Source: Parvibaculum sp.
GTDB taxonomy: Bacteria; Pseudomonadota; Alphaproteobacteria; Parvibaculales; Parvibaculaceae
DNA: 42,757 nucleotides
Assembly (NCBI GenBank): GCA_019635965.1
Contig: JAHBYK010000013.1
Span: forward strand, 1 to 42,757
Reading direction: 5' to 3'
Shown: one piece after another, positions 31,202 to 40,068 of the stretch
Layout of the letters: each line of letters opens with the position of its first letter
How positions within the stretch are numbered: position 1 is the first letter of the stretch
Made by a program: the position numbers and the translations under genes
The notes under the pieces: generated by a model
The model's input: only the letters and a program-made list of their open reading frames with translations
What the model was told of the DNA's origin: nothing
Database searches by the model: none

Positions 31202-31227
31202 TGTTCTGTTCCCTCCTGGAGAGGCGC

Positions 31228-31264
31228 AAAGAAAAGGCCCCGCCATTCAGATGAAGGCGGGGCC
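31228..31264 (-). terminator. Rho-independent terminator of folE
   Basis: Perfect 9-bp GC-rich stem (31236-31244 with 31256-31264), 11-base loop, then TTTTCTTT on the minus strand. It separates folE from hisI, so hisI needs its own promoter or read-through. Confidence 0.88.
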
Positions 31265-31292
31265 CTTTGTCAAAGCCTGAGGCTTCAGACGG

Positions 31293-31928
31293 TCAGTATC
31301 CGCGGATCATCTGCATGAACCGGGCTTCCATGCGGGGATCGTCGCGGAAGACGCCGGTGAACTGCGTGGTGATGGTGGCGACATCGGGCTTCTTGATGCC
31401 GCGCGTCGTCATGCACTGATGCTTCGCCTCGATGAGGATCGCAACGCCCTGGGGGGCGAGCGCCGCATTGATCGTGTCCGCGATCTGCGCCGTCATGGTT
31501 TCCTGCGTCTGCAGGCGCTTGGCGTAGATTTCGATGACGCGGGCGAGCTTCGAGATGCCGACGACCTTCTTGGTCGGCACATAGGCGACATGGGCACGGC
31601 CGAGAATCGCGACCATGTGATGCTCGCAATGCGACTCGATATTGATGTCGCGGAGCATCACCATGTCCTGGTAGCCCTCCACCTCTTCGAAGGTGCGGGT
31701 CAGTTCCTTGAAGGGGTCTTCATTGTAGCCCTCGAAGAACTCCTCATAGGCGCGCACGACGCGGCCGGGCGTATCGATCAGGCCTTCGCGGTCCGGATTA
31801 TCGCCGGCCCAGGCGATAAGGGTGCGCACGGCGGCTTCGGCTTCCTCGCGGGAGGGCTTCTTCACGCTCAAAAGGCGCTCGTTTTCAGGCTGGGCGCGGA
31901 GCCCATCAACAGCAGCATTCATGTCCAT
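31293..31928 (-). CDS. folE: GTP cyclohydrolase I
   Basis: A 211-residue FolE, which converts GTP to dihydroneopterin triphosphate at the start of folate synthesis. The Zn ligands are Cys101 and His104 (SHCEHH) and Cys172 (KHQCMTTRG). Other blocks: [44 protein letters not shown] and the C-terminal FLxxIRGY-like ending FMQMIRGY. Complete and standard. Confidence 0.97.
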   Translation of the reverse strand: MDMNAAVDGLRAQPENERLLSVKKPSREEAEAAVRTLIAWAGDNPDREGLIDTPGRVVRAYEEFFEGYNEDPFKELTRTFEEVEGYQDMVMLRDINIESHCEHHMVAILGRAHVAYVPTKKVVGISKLARVIEIYAKRLQTQETMTAQIADTINAALAPQGVAILIEAKHQCMTTRGIKKPDVATITTQFTGVFRDDPRMEARFMQMIRGY

Positions 31929-32486
31929 TCGACCAATCTCGTTTAGGGGTTTCCCGGCCGTGTCTCCGTTTCCGAAGAGTGGGCGACCGGTTCAAGTCAC
32001 AGGCCCTTCCGCTGCGGGAACTGCCCATTTTGCCCATCAAGCACGGGGTCTTATGCCATGCTGTAGTTGATGTGACATCGGCTCAACCTTGCATATAGCC
32101 TTGCGCAAACGGCCTATCAAGGGTGCGAGGATGCCGATATCCCGCAAAATGGTGGTGAGGCATCGTCCCAGCGGCCTCGCTGTTTAGACGAGGAAACCGG
32201 CCGTTTGGTTCTCTCTCGGGAGGCAGAATCCGGCGGTCCTTGGTTAATTCTTAAACCTTGCCACCGAGCATGGGCTTCGCTAACAGAGTGGCAGGCTAGC
32301 GTTGCGGCCAGCGGCTGGCAAAGGGTTCCGAAGGTGACACAGCGCGTCATCACATGTTGCCGAACTTCGCGTTGCCTGACGGGCGGCTGCGCCGGCACCT
32401 GCGCGCCCGGCTGTCCCACTATCTGAGGCCCGTCTCGCGGCGGGCATGAGGATGAAGCCCCTGCCGACGACCGAATGGCCCGACCG
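31929..32486. other. Intergenic region between divergent folE and cysS
   Basis: The longest gap in the window (558 bases). I see no supported gene, tRNA or known riboswitch. It includes the palindrome TTGCGCAA near 32101 and an AT-rich stretch TTGGTTAATTCTTAAACC near 32240. The promoters of both flanking genes must be here but I cannot place them. Confidence 0.5.
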
Positions 32487-33893
32487 ATGAACACCCAGAT
32501 CAAGAATCGCAAGCTCTCGCTCTACAATTCGCTGACGCGGAAGAAGGAAGAGTTCGTTCCCGCCGATCCGGCGCGCGTGACGATGTATGTCTGCGGGCCG
32601 ACGGTCTACAATTACGCCCATATCGGCAATGCGCGGCCGGCGGTCGTGTTCGACGTGCTGGCGCGGCTCTTGCGGCGGCTCTATCCGCATGTCGTCTATG
32701 CGCGCAACATCACCGATATTGAGGACAAGATCATCGCCGCGGCGAAGGCGCAGGGCGTCGATATTTCCGTCATCACCCAGAAATATGCCGATATCTACCG
32801 CAAGGATATGGGCACGCTTGGCGTTCTCGCGCCCGATGTCGAGCCGAAGGCGACGGAAACGATCGCCGAAATGATCGCCATGATGGAACGGCTGATCGAG
32901 GCGGGGCACGCCTATGCGGCGGAGGGGCATGTGCTCTTCAATGTGCCGAGCTTTGCCGATTATGGCCGGTTGTCGGGCCGCGACCGCGACGAGATGGTGG
33001 CGGGTGCGCGCGTCGAGGTTGCGCCCTACAAGAAGGACCCGTCGGACTTCGTATTATGGAAGCCGTCCGACGCCGACCAGCCGGGATGGGACAGCCCCTG
33101 GGGCCGGGGCCGGCCGGGCTGGCATATCGAATGCTCGGCGATGATCGAGAAGCATCTCGGTCAGACCATCGACATTCATGGCGGCGGCATCGACCTGCAG
33201 TTCCCGCATCACGAGAATGAGCTGGCGCAGTCGGCCTGCTCGCATGGCGGGGCGCCGCTGGCGCGTTTCTGGCTTCACAATGGTTTCGTGAATATCGAAT
33301 CCGAGAAGATGTCGAAGTCGCTCGGCAATGTGCTGCTGGTGAACGACCTGATCCAACAGGCGCCGGGCGAGGCGATCCGCCTTGCGCTCCTGAACGGCCA
33401 TTACCGCCAGCCGCTCGACTGGACGGCGGAAGGGCTGACGCAGGCGCGGCGGATGCTCGACCGGCTTTATGGCGCACTCAGGAATCTTGCCGATGTGAAG
33501 GCCGAGCCCTCGAACGACGCCGCGCCCGACGCCTTTGTGGACGCGCTGCTCGACGATCTCAACACGCCGAAGGCGCTGGCCGTGCTCTTCGATCTTGCGA
33601 AACAGGCCAATACGGCGACCGATACCGGCACGAGGGCGCAGCTCAAGGCGGCGCTGATCGGGGCGGGGCGGATGATCGGTATCCTCGAAATGGACCCGGA
33701 AGCCTGGTTTGCGGGCGGCGGGGCGGCTTCCCATATTGATGGCGAAGAGATCGAGAGGCTGATCGCGGCCAGGAATGCGGCGCGAAAGGCCAAGGATTTC
33801 GCCGAGGCCGACCGCATCCGCGACGCGCTTGCCGCGCAGGGCATTCAGATCGAGGATGGGCCGCAAGGCACAAGCTGGAGAGTGGCGAGCTAG
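32487..33893 (+). CDS. cysS: Cysteinyl-tRNA synthetase
   Basis: A 468-residue class I CysRS. The HIGH-type motif is HIGN (45-48) within [18 protein letters not shown], and KMSKS is at 274-278. The Zn-binding Cys36 and the block GWHIECSAM are present, and the C-terminal anticodon region ends at [13 protein letters not shown]. An ATG at 32475 is an alternative start; neither has a strong ribosome site. Its stop directly abuts the start of the Fe-S scaffold gene. Confidence 0.97.
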   Translation: MNTQIKNRKLSLYNSLTRKKEEFVPADPARVTMYVCGPTVYNYAHIGNARPAVVFDVLARLLRRLYPHVVYARNITDIEDKIIAAAKAQGVDISVITQKYADIYRKDMGTLGVLAPDVEPKATETIAEMIAMMERLIEAGHAYAAEGHVLFNVPSFADYGRLSGRDRDEMVAGARVEVAPYKKDPSDFVLWKPSDADQPGWDSPWGRGRPGWHIECSAMIEKHLGQTIDIHGGGIDLQFPHHENELAQSACSHGGAPLARFWLHNGFVNIESEKMSKSLGNVLLVNDLIQQAPGEAIRLALLNGHYRQPLDWTAEGLTQARRMLDRLYGALRNLADVKAEPSNDAAPDAFVDALLDDLNTPKALAVLFDLAKQANTATDTGTRAQLKAALIGAGRMIGILEMDPEAWFAGGGAASHIDGEEIERLIAARNAARKAKDFAEADRIRDALAAQGIQIEDGPQGTSWRVAS

Positions 33894-34397
33894 ATGCTCA
33901 ACGAGATCTACAACAAGCGCATTCTCGCTCTCGCCGCGGATATTCCGCATGGCGAGCGGCTTGCCGCGCCCGACGCTTCGGCGACGGCGATCTCGAAGCT
34001 TTGCGGCTCGAAGGTGACGGTCGATGTGAAGCTCGATGCCGAGGGCCGGGTGGCCGATTACGGCGCCGATGTGAAGGCCTGCGCGCTGGGGCAGGCTTCG
34101 TCCTCCATCATGGCGCGGCATGTGATCGGCGCGAGCGCGGCGGAGCTTCATGAGGTCGGCGCCGCCATGCGGGCGATGCTGAAGGAAGGCGCCGAGCCGC
34201 CGCGCGCGATCTATGGCGGCAAGTGGAAAGACCTAGAGGTGCTGGAGCCGGTGCGCGACTACAAAGCCCGCCACGCCTCGACGCTGCTCGTGTTCGACGC
34301 GGTGGAAGAGGCGGTGGAAGCTGCGCTTGCTAAAAAGGGGAGTGGTACTGCGCCCATGCAGACCGGGACCGCCACTAGCACCGGCCCGGCTGCCTAG
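33894..34397 (+). CDS. NifU/IscU-like iron-sulfur scaffold, divergent type
   Basis: A 167-residue protein with the IscU/NifU N-terminal fold. Cys37 (KLCGSKV) and Cys63 (KACALGQASSS) match the first two cluster ligands of IscU. The third Cys is replaced: the segment reads RHAST (Ala128), whereas IscU has HC at this place. This variant is common in alphaproteobacteria and its role in cluster assembly is unproven. The last 30 residues are a Gly/Thr/Ala tail. Begins at the base after the cysS stop, so the two are co-transcribed. Confidence 0.88.
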   Translation: MLNEIYNKRILALAADIPHGERLAAPDASATAISKLCGSKVTVDVKLDAEGRVADYGADVKACALGQASSSIMARHVIGASAAELHEVGAAMRAMLKEGAEPPRAIYGGKWKDLEVLEPVRDYKARHASTLLVFDAVEEAVEAALAKKGSGTAPMQTGTATSTGPAA

Positions 34398-34398
34398 A

Positions 34399-34446
34399 GC
34401 CCGGGCCTGGCTGCTCCCGCGCGATCTGCGCCCGGGCGGCTTTTTT
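34399..34446 (+). terminator. Probable terminator after the Fe-S scaffold gene
   Basis: GCCCGGGC occurs at 34399-34406 and again at 34430-34437 and pairs with itself, followed after GGC by TTTTTT (34441-34446). The loop is long and three bases lie between stem and T-run, so it may be imperfect. Confidence 0.55.
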
Positions 34447-34552
34447 CCAAGCAAAACAGACGGATAGGCCGGAAAGCGCCGGGTGCGCCTGCGTGTTGTG
34501 CCGATTCCATTTAAAAGCTAACAAGTGCGTGTAATTTCTGACGGGTTTTCCC

Positions 34553-34867
34553 ATGCGGCGCGACCCTCTATCGCTCGCGATGCGCGGCCTGATCCGGTTC
34601 TATCAATGGTTCATATCGCCGCTGATCGGGCCGAAATGCCGCCATCTGCCGACCTGCTCCGACTATACGGTGCAGGCGATCGAGCGGCATGGGCCGTGGC
34701 GCGGGGGATGGCTCGGCCTGTCGCGGATCCTCCGCTGCCACCCCTGGGGCAGCCACGGCTTCGACCCGGTGCCCGAGGTGCTGGAGAAGCAGCCCTTCTG
34801 GGCGCCGTGGCGCTATGGAAGGTGGCGGATGCCGGACCCGGAAGCCCACACGCACGGAACGCATTGA
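34553..34867 (+). CDS. yidD: YidD membrane-insertion efficiency factor
   Basis: A 104-residue YidD with the family layout: amphipathic N-terminal helix ([14 protein letters not shown]), [19 protein letters not shown] (29-47) with its Cys residues, [16 protein letters not shown], and GFDPVPE. YidD helps YidC insert inner-membrane proteins. No clear ribosome site was found. It lies 9 bases before thrS, which is not a usual partner. Confidence 0.95.
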   Translation: MRRDPLSLAMRGLIRFYQWFISPLIGPKCRHLPTCSDYTVQAIERHGPWRGGWLGLSRILRCHPWGSHGFDPVPEVLEKQPFWAPWRYGRWRMPDPEAHTHGTH

Positions 34868-34876
34868 GAGAGAAAA

Positions 34877-36835
34877 ATGATCCAGTTGAAACTGCCTGAC
34901 GGTTCCGTCCGTGAAGTGGAAGCCCCGCTCGACGGGCTCGCCTTTGCCGAGAGCATTGCGAAGTCGCTCGCCAAGAAGGCGCTCGCCATCAAGATCGACG
35001 GCAAGATGAAAGACCTGTCCACGGTGATCGACCGGGACGCGATCGTGGAAGTGGTGACGCCGCAGACGGATGACGGGCTCGAAATCCTGCGTCACGACTG
35101 CGCGCATGTGATGGCCGAAGCGGTGCAGGAACTTTTCCCCGGCACGCAGGTGACGATCGGGCCGGTGATCGAAAACGGCTTCTATTACGACTTCGCGCGG
35201 GCCGAACCCTTCAAGGCGGAAGACCTCGAAAAGATCGAGGCAAAGATGCGTGAGATCGTGGACCGCAACGAGACGATCACGCGGGAAGTCTGGAAGCGCG
35301 ACGATGCGGTCGCCTATTTCAAGAAGATCGGCGAGCACTACAAAGCCGAGATCATCGAGAGCATTCCGGCGGGCGAGGAAGTCTCGGTCTATCGTCAGGG
35401 CAACTGGCTCGACCTTTGCCGGGGGCCCCATCTGCCTTCGACGGGCAAGCTCGGCAAGGCTTTCAAGCTGACGAAGCTCGCCGGCGCCTATTGGCGCGGC
35501 GACAGCCGCAACGAGATGCTCCAGCGCATTTACGGGACGTGCTGGGCGACGGAGGCCGACCTCAAGGCCTATCTCACGATGGTGGAGGAAGCGGAGCGCC
35601 GCGACCACCGCAAGATCGGCCGCGAGATGGACCTGTTCCACTTGCAGGAAGAGGCGCAGGGTTCGGTCTTCTGGCATCCGAAGGGCTGGCGCATCTGGCA
35701 GGCGCTCGAGCAATATGTCCGCAGGCGGATCGATGCGACAGGCTATGTGGAAGTGCGCACGCCGCAGCTGCTCGACTCGAAGTTCTGGGAACAGTCCGGC
35801 CACTGGGGCAAGTACCGGGAAAACATGTTCGTGGTGCCGGACGAAGTGCCGGGCACGGACGAGGAAGCGCCCGTGCTTTCCGGCAAGGCGAAGCTCATGG
35901 CGATCAAGCCGATGAATTGCCCGGCGCATGTGCAGATTTTCAAGCAGGGTGTGAAATCCTACCGCGATCTGCCGCTCAGAATGGCGGAGTTCGGCTGCTG
36001 CCACCGCAACGAAGCGCATGGCGCGCTGCACGGGCTGATGCGCGTGCGCCAGATGACGCAGGACGATGCGCATATCTTCTGCACGGAAGACCAGATCAAG
36101 GCGGAGACATCCGCCTTCGTGACGCTGCTCGAAAGCGTCTATGACGATATGGGCTTCACGGATTTGAAGGTGCGCCTCGCGCTTCGCCCCGAACAGCGCG
36201 TCGGCTCGGACGAGACGTGGGACAAGGCGGAGAAGGCGCTCGAAGAGGCGCTGAACGACATCGGCCGCGAGTTCACGCTGGCGCCGGGCGAGGGCGCCTT
36301 CTATGGGCCGAAGCTCGAATTCCATCTGAAGGATGCGATCGGCCGGTCATGGCAGCTCGGCACGTTGCAGCTCGACTTCAACCTGCCGGAACGGCTCGAT
36401 GCGAGCTATATCGGCGAAGACGGGGCGAAGCACCGGCCGGTGATGCTGCATCGCGCGATCCTCGGCTCGCTCGAACGCTTCATCGGTATCCTGATCGAGC
36501 ATTACGAAGGCCGCTTCCCGCTCTGGCTCGCGCCAGTGCAGGCGGTGGTGGCGACGATCACGTCGGATGCGGATGCCTATGCGGAGAAGGTGGCCGCCGA
36601 ACTGCGCGCCGCCGGGCTGCGCGTGGAACTCGATCTTCGCAATGAGAAGATCAACTACAAGGTACGCGAACATTCGGTCGGCAAGGTGCCGGCGATCCTC
36701 GTGGCCGGCAAGCGCGAGGCGGAGGAGGGCACGCTCTCCGTGCGCCGCCTCGGCTCGCAGGACCAGAAGATGATGACGCTTGCCGATGTGGTGAAGTCGC
36801 TTGCGGAGGAAGCAACGCCGCCCGATCTCAGGTGA
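34877..36835 (+). CDS. thrS: Threonyl-tRNA synthetase
   Basis: A complete 652-residue ThrRS. The TGS domain covers residues 1-62. The editing domain carries [10 protein letters not shown] (its HxxxH region) and ends near [10 protein letters not shown]. The class II core has motif 2 ([21 protein letters not shown]), the Zn-binding Cys (MNCPAH) and motif 3 near [18 protein letters not shown]. The anticodon-binding domain follows ([13 protein letters not shown] ... VRRLGSQ). Ribosome site GAGAGA upstream of ATG. Confidence 0.98.
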   Translation: MIQLKLPDGSVREVEAPLDGLAFAESIAKSLAKKALAIKIDGKMKDLSTVIDRDAIVEVVTPQTDDGLEILRHDCAHVMAEAVQELFPGTQVTIGPVIENGFYYDFARAEPFKAEDLEKIEAKMREIVDRNETITREVWKRDDAVAYFKKIGEHYKAEIIESIPAGEEVSVYRQGNWLDLCRGPHLPSTGKLGKAFKLTKLAGAYWRGDSRNEMLQRIYGTCWATEADLKAYLTMVEEAERRDHRKIGREMDLFHLQEEAQGSVFWHPKGWRIWQALEQYVRRRIDATGYVEVRTPQLLDSKFWEQSGHWGKYRENMFVVPDEVPGTDEEAPVLSGKAKLMAIKPMNCPAHVQIFKQGVKSYRDLPLRMAEFGCCHRNEAHGALHGLMRVRQMTQDDAHIFCTEDQIKAETSAFVTLLESVYDDMGFTDLKVRLALRPEQRVGSDETWDKAEKALEEALNDIGREFTLAPGEGAFYGPKLEFHLKDAIGRSWQLGTLQLDFNLPERLDASYIGEDGAKHRPVMLHRAILGSLERFIGILIEHYEGRFPLWLAPVQAVVATITSDADAYAEKVAAELRAAGLRVELDLRNEKINYKVREHSVGKVPAILVAGKREAEEGTLSVRRLGSQDQKMMTLADVVKSLAEEATPPDLR

Positions 36836-36855
36836 GGCGATATTGCCCAATGTGA

Positions 36856-36886
36856 CGTCATGACCCGGACAAGCCGGGCCATGACG
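36856..36886. repeat. Palindromic intergenic element downstream of thrS
   Basis: Arms GTCATG-A-CCCGG and CCGGG-C-CATGAC (36857-36885) with a 5-base loop ACAAG and one A/C mismatch. There is no T-run. The form CATGACCCGG...CCGGGCCATGAC is a dispersed palindrome frequent in alphaproteobacterial genomes by my memory. Only one copy in this window. Confidence 0.6.
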
Positions 36887-36916
36887 CACCAAGGGGTGAA
36901 GCTGTGTTTTGCCCCG

Positions 36917-37315
36917 TCACGGCAAGTTCAGCTGCCACGACACGCCGAAGCGGTCGTTGAGCCAGGTGAATTTGCGGCTGAAGCCATAATTGCCGAGCGG
37001 CATCAGGATTGTGCCGCCTTCGCCGAGTGTCGCGGCGATCCTTTCGAGTTCGTCTTCCGTTTCGAGATCGGCAAAAAATGAGAATGATGGCGTGAAGGTG
37101 AAGGCGTGCTTCGCAGGACTGTCGATGCAAAGCACCGTCTGGCCGGAGAGCGAGAGGCTTGCAAGCTGGACCGTGCCTTCGGCACCCGGACCTTCCGCCC
37201 CATAGCGGCTGATGCTTTCGACGCGGCTTCCCGGGAAGAGCGAGACATAGAGGTTCATTGCCTCCTCCGCCTTGCCTTCGAACATGAGGAATGGGCGTAT
37301 CGTCGTCCCGGACAT
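36917..37315 (-). CDS. VOC-superfamily protein, PhnB-like
   Basis: A 132-residue VOC (glyoxalase-fold) protein of the PhnB/YjdN type: IRPFLMFEGKAEEAMNLYVSLFPGSRV (6-32), then GPGAEGTVQLASLSLSGQ, FTPSFSFFADLETEDELERI and GGTILMPLGNYGFS...WLNDRFGVSWQLNL. Cytoplasmic. Reaction unknown. GGGAG in front of ATG. It is the last gene of a three-gene operon (ArsR, AHSA1, VOC), with a 14-base gap from the AHSA1 gene. Confidence 0.9.
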   Translation of the reverse strand: MSGTTIRPFLMFEGKAEEAMNLYVSLFPGSRVESISRYGAEGPGAEGTVQLASLSLSGQTVLCIDSPAKHAFTFTPSFSFFADLETEDELERIAATLGEGGTILMPLGNYGFSRKFTWLNDRFGVSWQLNLP

Positions 37316-37329
37316 GTCATCTCCCTTTT

Positions 37330-37884
37330 CTATTTTCCGGTGTAGCGCTGGCGGTAGTTCTTCTCCAGCCCGTCGAAGGCGGACCAGAAGGGCGTTTTCA
37401 CATCGCCTGCAAGCTGCTCTTCGAGCATGAGCAGGTGAATGTGCCAGCCGCCCGAAACATTGATCGCGCCGTCGATGCCGGAGAGGCGGCGATGGGTGAG
37501 GACGAGGCGGATCTTGCCGCCTTCCTCCGTCAGTTCGATCTCAACGACGCAGCCTTCCGGGTTCATATCATCGTCCCAGGTGAAGCCGAGGCGGTGCGGC
37601 GGTTCCCAGATCGTCACGACATGCCTGCTCTCGAAAGGGCCTTCGAATTTTTTGAAACGCTCCGGCGCCGGCTCTGGATGGGCGCCGAGGTTTGAATTGT
37701 CGAAAACGACATCCATCTTGCCGCCGGCGCGCGGCTCCATCGGCCCGCCGGCGAACCAGAGCCCGCGAAGTTTTGCGTCGGTGAGATAGTCCCAGACGCG
37801 TGTGATGGGGCCGGGCAGGAGGCGCTCGAAGCGCACGGTGTTCCTGTCGATCAATTCGCCCCAGGCCTTGTCACTTGCGGTCAT
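37330..37884 (-). CDS. AHSA1/SRPBCC-domain protein
   Basis: A 184-residue START/SRPBCC-fold protein, AHSA1 type: FERLLPGPITRVWDYLTDAKLRGLWFAGG (19-47), the block around FDNSNLGAHP and WEPPHRLGFTWDDD, then VEIELTEEGGKIRLVLTHRRL and the final helix. Such proteins bind hydrophobic ligands; they are very often encoded behind an ArsR regulator as here. Its start lies inside the arsR gene end (14-base overlap), so translation is coupled. Confidence 0.92.
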   Translation of the reverse strand: MTASDKAWGELIDRNTVRFERLLPGPITRVWDYLTDAKLRGLWFAGGPMEPRAGGKMDVVFDNSNLGAHPEPAPERFKKFEGPFESRHVVTIWEPPHRLGFTWDDDMNPEGCVVEIELTEEGGKIRLVLTHRRLSGIDGAINVSGGWHIHLLMLEEQLAGDVKTPFWSAFDGLEKNYRQRYTGK

Positions 37885-38200
37885 TTTCCCTGTCCCTTTC
37901 GGCTGCTGCGTTCAATGCGCTTTCGAGTGCGTCGAGTTTCGGCCCCCAGAAGCGCCTGATCTGGGCGAGCCAGTTCTCCAGGCTTTCGATCCCCTGCGGG
38001 TCGAGCGAATAGATGCGGCGCTGTGCATCGACGCGGACACGGACGAGATGCGCCGATTTCAGGGCTTTCAGATGCTGCGAGATCGCGGGGGCGCTCATGT
38101 CGAAGCGGCGCGCGATGTCGCCAGCCGCAAGTTCACCTCCCGCGAGCATTTCAACGATCTGGCGCCGTGTCGGATCGGCAAGGGCGGTGAATGTTTCCAT
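37871..38200 (-). CDS. ArsR-family transcriptional regulator
   Basis: A 109-residue winged helix regulator. The recognition helix region is LADPTRRQIVEMLAGGELAAGDIARRFDMSAPAISQHLKALKSAHLV (7-53), then the wing VRVDAQRRIYSLDP. It lacks the metal-binding ELCVCDL-type motif, so it probably senses an organic ligand or a protein partner rather than a metal. It leads an operon with AHSA1 and VOC genes. Confidence 0.93.
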   Translation of the reverse strand: METFTALADPTRRQIVEMLAGGELAAGDIARRFDMSAPAISQHLKALKSAHLVRVRVDAQRRIYSLDPQGIESLENWLAQIRRFWGPKLDALESALNAAAERDRENDRK

Positions 38201-38205
38201 GTCTA

Positions 38206-38236
38206 ATTGATTCCGTAATTACTTAATTAAGTCAAT
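38206..38236 (-). promoter_or_regulatory. AT-rich palindromic promoter region of the ArsR operon
   Basis: ACTTAATTAAGT (38221-38232) is a perfect 12-bp palindrome, nested in ATTGA...TCAAT arms (38206-38210 and 38232-38236). It lies 6-36 bases upstream of the ArsR start, with TTGACT as a possible -35 on the minus strand. This is a likely ArsR autoregulatory site. Confidence 0.5.
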
Positions 38237-38342
38237 ATTGAAATTAAGTGAAATCTCCGGCCTGTTGCGGACAGGACCTGCGTGAACGTGGTTAACTTCC
38301 TGTCAGGGGTGCTGCGACGGGAAGCAGGCGAGGGCTTTACGG

Positions 38343-40067
38343 ATGAGGCAGGGCAGGTTCTGGCGGGCGGCGGCCGTGGCATTGCTGCTGACGGTTGCGG
38401 CGCGGCCGGCGGGCGCGGAGACGGCGGCGATGGCGCCGGTGGCGAGCGGCGCGGAGACGGTCGATCCCGCGCTCGTGCAGACGCCTGCCGCCCTGCGCTG
38501 GCGCGTCATCCGTACGGCATGGACCGAGAGCGATGAGCGCGCCTTTGGCGAATTCGTGACGGCGATCGGCGAGAGCAACTGCCGGACCTTTGACGAATGT
38601 CTGAAGGGCTCGTGGAACATCTACCGTGCCTCCGATCCAAAGGGCATGTTTTTCTATGCCGATTGCGCGGATCTGCCCTATGCGCTCAGAGCCTATTTTG
38701 CGTGGAAGAACGGGCTTCCCTTTTCCTATGTGAGCGCGGTGGCACCGATCGGTGCATCGAACGATCTGCGCTATTCGCGCTACGGCAATTACGCGGTCCG
38801 GCGTGCGGATGTGGTGGCGCAGGCGGATGGCGCTTTTCCCAATGCGCGCACGGTTCTCACCACGGTCAACAATTTCATTTCGAGTGCGATGTACCGCTTC
38901 GCGCCGGATATTTCGCGCGGCGAGTTGTTCGATTTCTATCCGGTGAAGATCGAGCGCGGTTCGATCCGGCCGGGCACGGTGATCTACGATCCGAACGGTC
39001 ATGTCGCCGTCGTCTACAAGGTGGACGACGAAGGGCGCATCCGCTTCATCGACACCCATCCCGACAATACGCTGACGCGCGGCTCCTACGGCAAACGCTT
39101 CGTGCGCGCCTCGCCGCCGATGGGCGCGGGCTTCAAGAACTGGCGGCCGATGAAGCTCGTGGGCGCGACGCAGGGCAAGGATGGAACATGGGTTGGCGGG
39201 CGGGTGGTGCTTGCCAAGGACAGCGAGATTGCCGACTGGTCGGACGAGCAGTTCTTCGGCACGGAGAGCCCGCGCCCGGCGCAATGGCGGGCGGGCCGCT
39301 TCGTCCGTGATGGCGTGGTGCTCGACTATTACGACTATGTGCGGCAGGCGCTGGCCGTTGGCGATGTGGACTACGATCCGGTGGCGGAGACACGGCTGAT
39401 GGTGCGCGAGCTGTGCGACGATCTGCATTACCGGGTACAGGCGGTCGATGTTGCCGTGGCGGCGGGACTTCACCGCCAGCCGCAACCGCAGCGGCTGCCG
39501 GATAATATCTATGGCACGCATGGCGACTGGGAGACCTATTCGACACCGTCGCGCGACGCGCGGCTTAAAACCTCCTTCGTCGAGCTGCGCGAGACGATCA
39601 TCCGCTTCATCGAGATGGCGGAGGCGGGCGATCCGAAACTTGCCTATGAGGGCGCCGATATCAGGCGCGATCTGCAGGCGGCATATGAAGAAGAAGCGGG
39701 TGCCTGTGCGATCTCCTATACGGCGAGCAATGGCGAGGCCCGGGCCCTGAGCTTCGAGGAAGCGCGCTCGCGCGTGTTCGATTTCTCGTTCGACCCTTAT
39801 CACTGCCCGGAGCGGCGCTGGGGAGCGCGGGAGGCGGCGGAGCTTGCGACCTGTCCCGACGGGCGCGACAAGACCGACTGGTATCACGCACAGCAGAGGC
39901 TCAGGAACCAGATCGAGCGGACCTATGATGTGCGGATGGGCTTCACGCTCGCCGAGCTGCGCGCCGCGAAACCCGGCTCGGGCGCCGACGCGCCGCCGGG
40001 AACCGATGTCATGGCGGCGCTTGGCGGCGGCGGCGCGGGAAACGTGATTGCGACGGTCGAGGAGTGA
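38343..40067 (+). CDS. Exported Cys-His hydrolase candidate (NlpC/P60- or transglutaminase-like)
   Basis: A 574-residue protein with a signal peptide (about 1-25, GAETAA). The N-terminal half has the order expected of a papain-like fold: Cys108 (FFYADCADLPYALRAYFAW, at the start of a helix), His220 (YDPNGHVAVVYKV, on a strand) and a following polar FIDTHPDN (Asp237/His239). The style fits NlpC/P60 or transglutaminase-like enzymes. The C-terminal half (about 330-574) is a mostly helical region with several Cys. I recognise no named family. It should act in the periplasm, perhaps on peptidoglycan or a protein. Convergent with a barrel-like gene at 1 base distance. Confidence 0.8.
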   Translation: MRQGRFWRAAAVALLLTVAARPAGAETAAMAPVASGAETVDPALVQTPAALRWRVIRTAWTESDERAFGEFVTAIGESNCRTFDECLKGSWNIYRASDPKGMFFYADCADLPYALRAYFAWKNGLPFSYVSAVAPIGASNDLRYSRYGNYAVRRADVVAQADGAFPNARTVLTTVNNFISSAMYRFAPDISRGELFDFYPVKIERGSIRPGTVIYDPNGHVAVVYKVDDEGRIRFIDTHPDNTLTRGSYGKRFVRASPPMGAGFKNWRPMKLVGATQGKDGTWVGGRVVLAKDSEIADWSDEQFFGTESPRPAQWRAGRFVRDGVVLDYYDYVRQALAVGDVDYDPVAETRLMVRELCDDLHYRVQAVDVAVAAGLHRQPQPQRLPDNIYGTHGDWETYSTPSRDARLKTSFVELRETIIRFIEMAEAGDPKLAYEGADIRRDLQAAYEEEAGACAISYTASNGEARALSFEEARSRVFDFSFDPYHCPERRWGAREAAELATCPDGRDKTDWYHAQQRLRNQIERTYDVRMGFTLAELRAAKPGSGADAPPGTDVMAALGGGGAGNVIATVEE

Positions 40068-40068
40068 T

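Noticed and set aside
31929..32486. A tRNA or riboswitch in the longest intergenic gap
   Set aside because: I found no cloverleaf-like or known riboswitch pattern on either strand by eye.
32117..32512. A 131-codon minus-strand frame upstream of cysS
   Set aside because: Overlaps the cysS start, has no ribosome site and no recognisable content.
34568..36325. A 585-codon minus-strand frame over yidD and thrS
   Set aside because: Both + strand genes are unmistakable, so this is a shadow.
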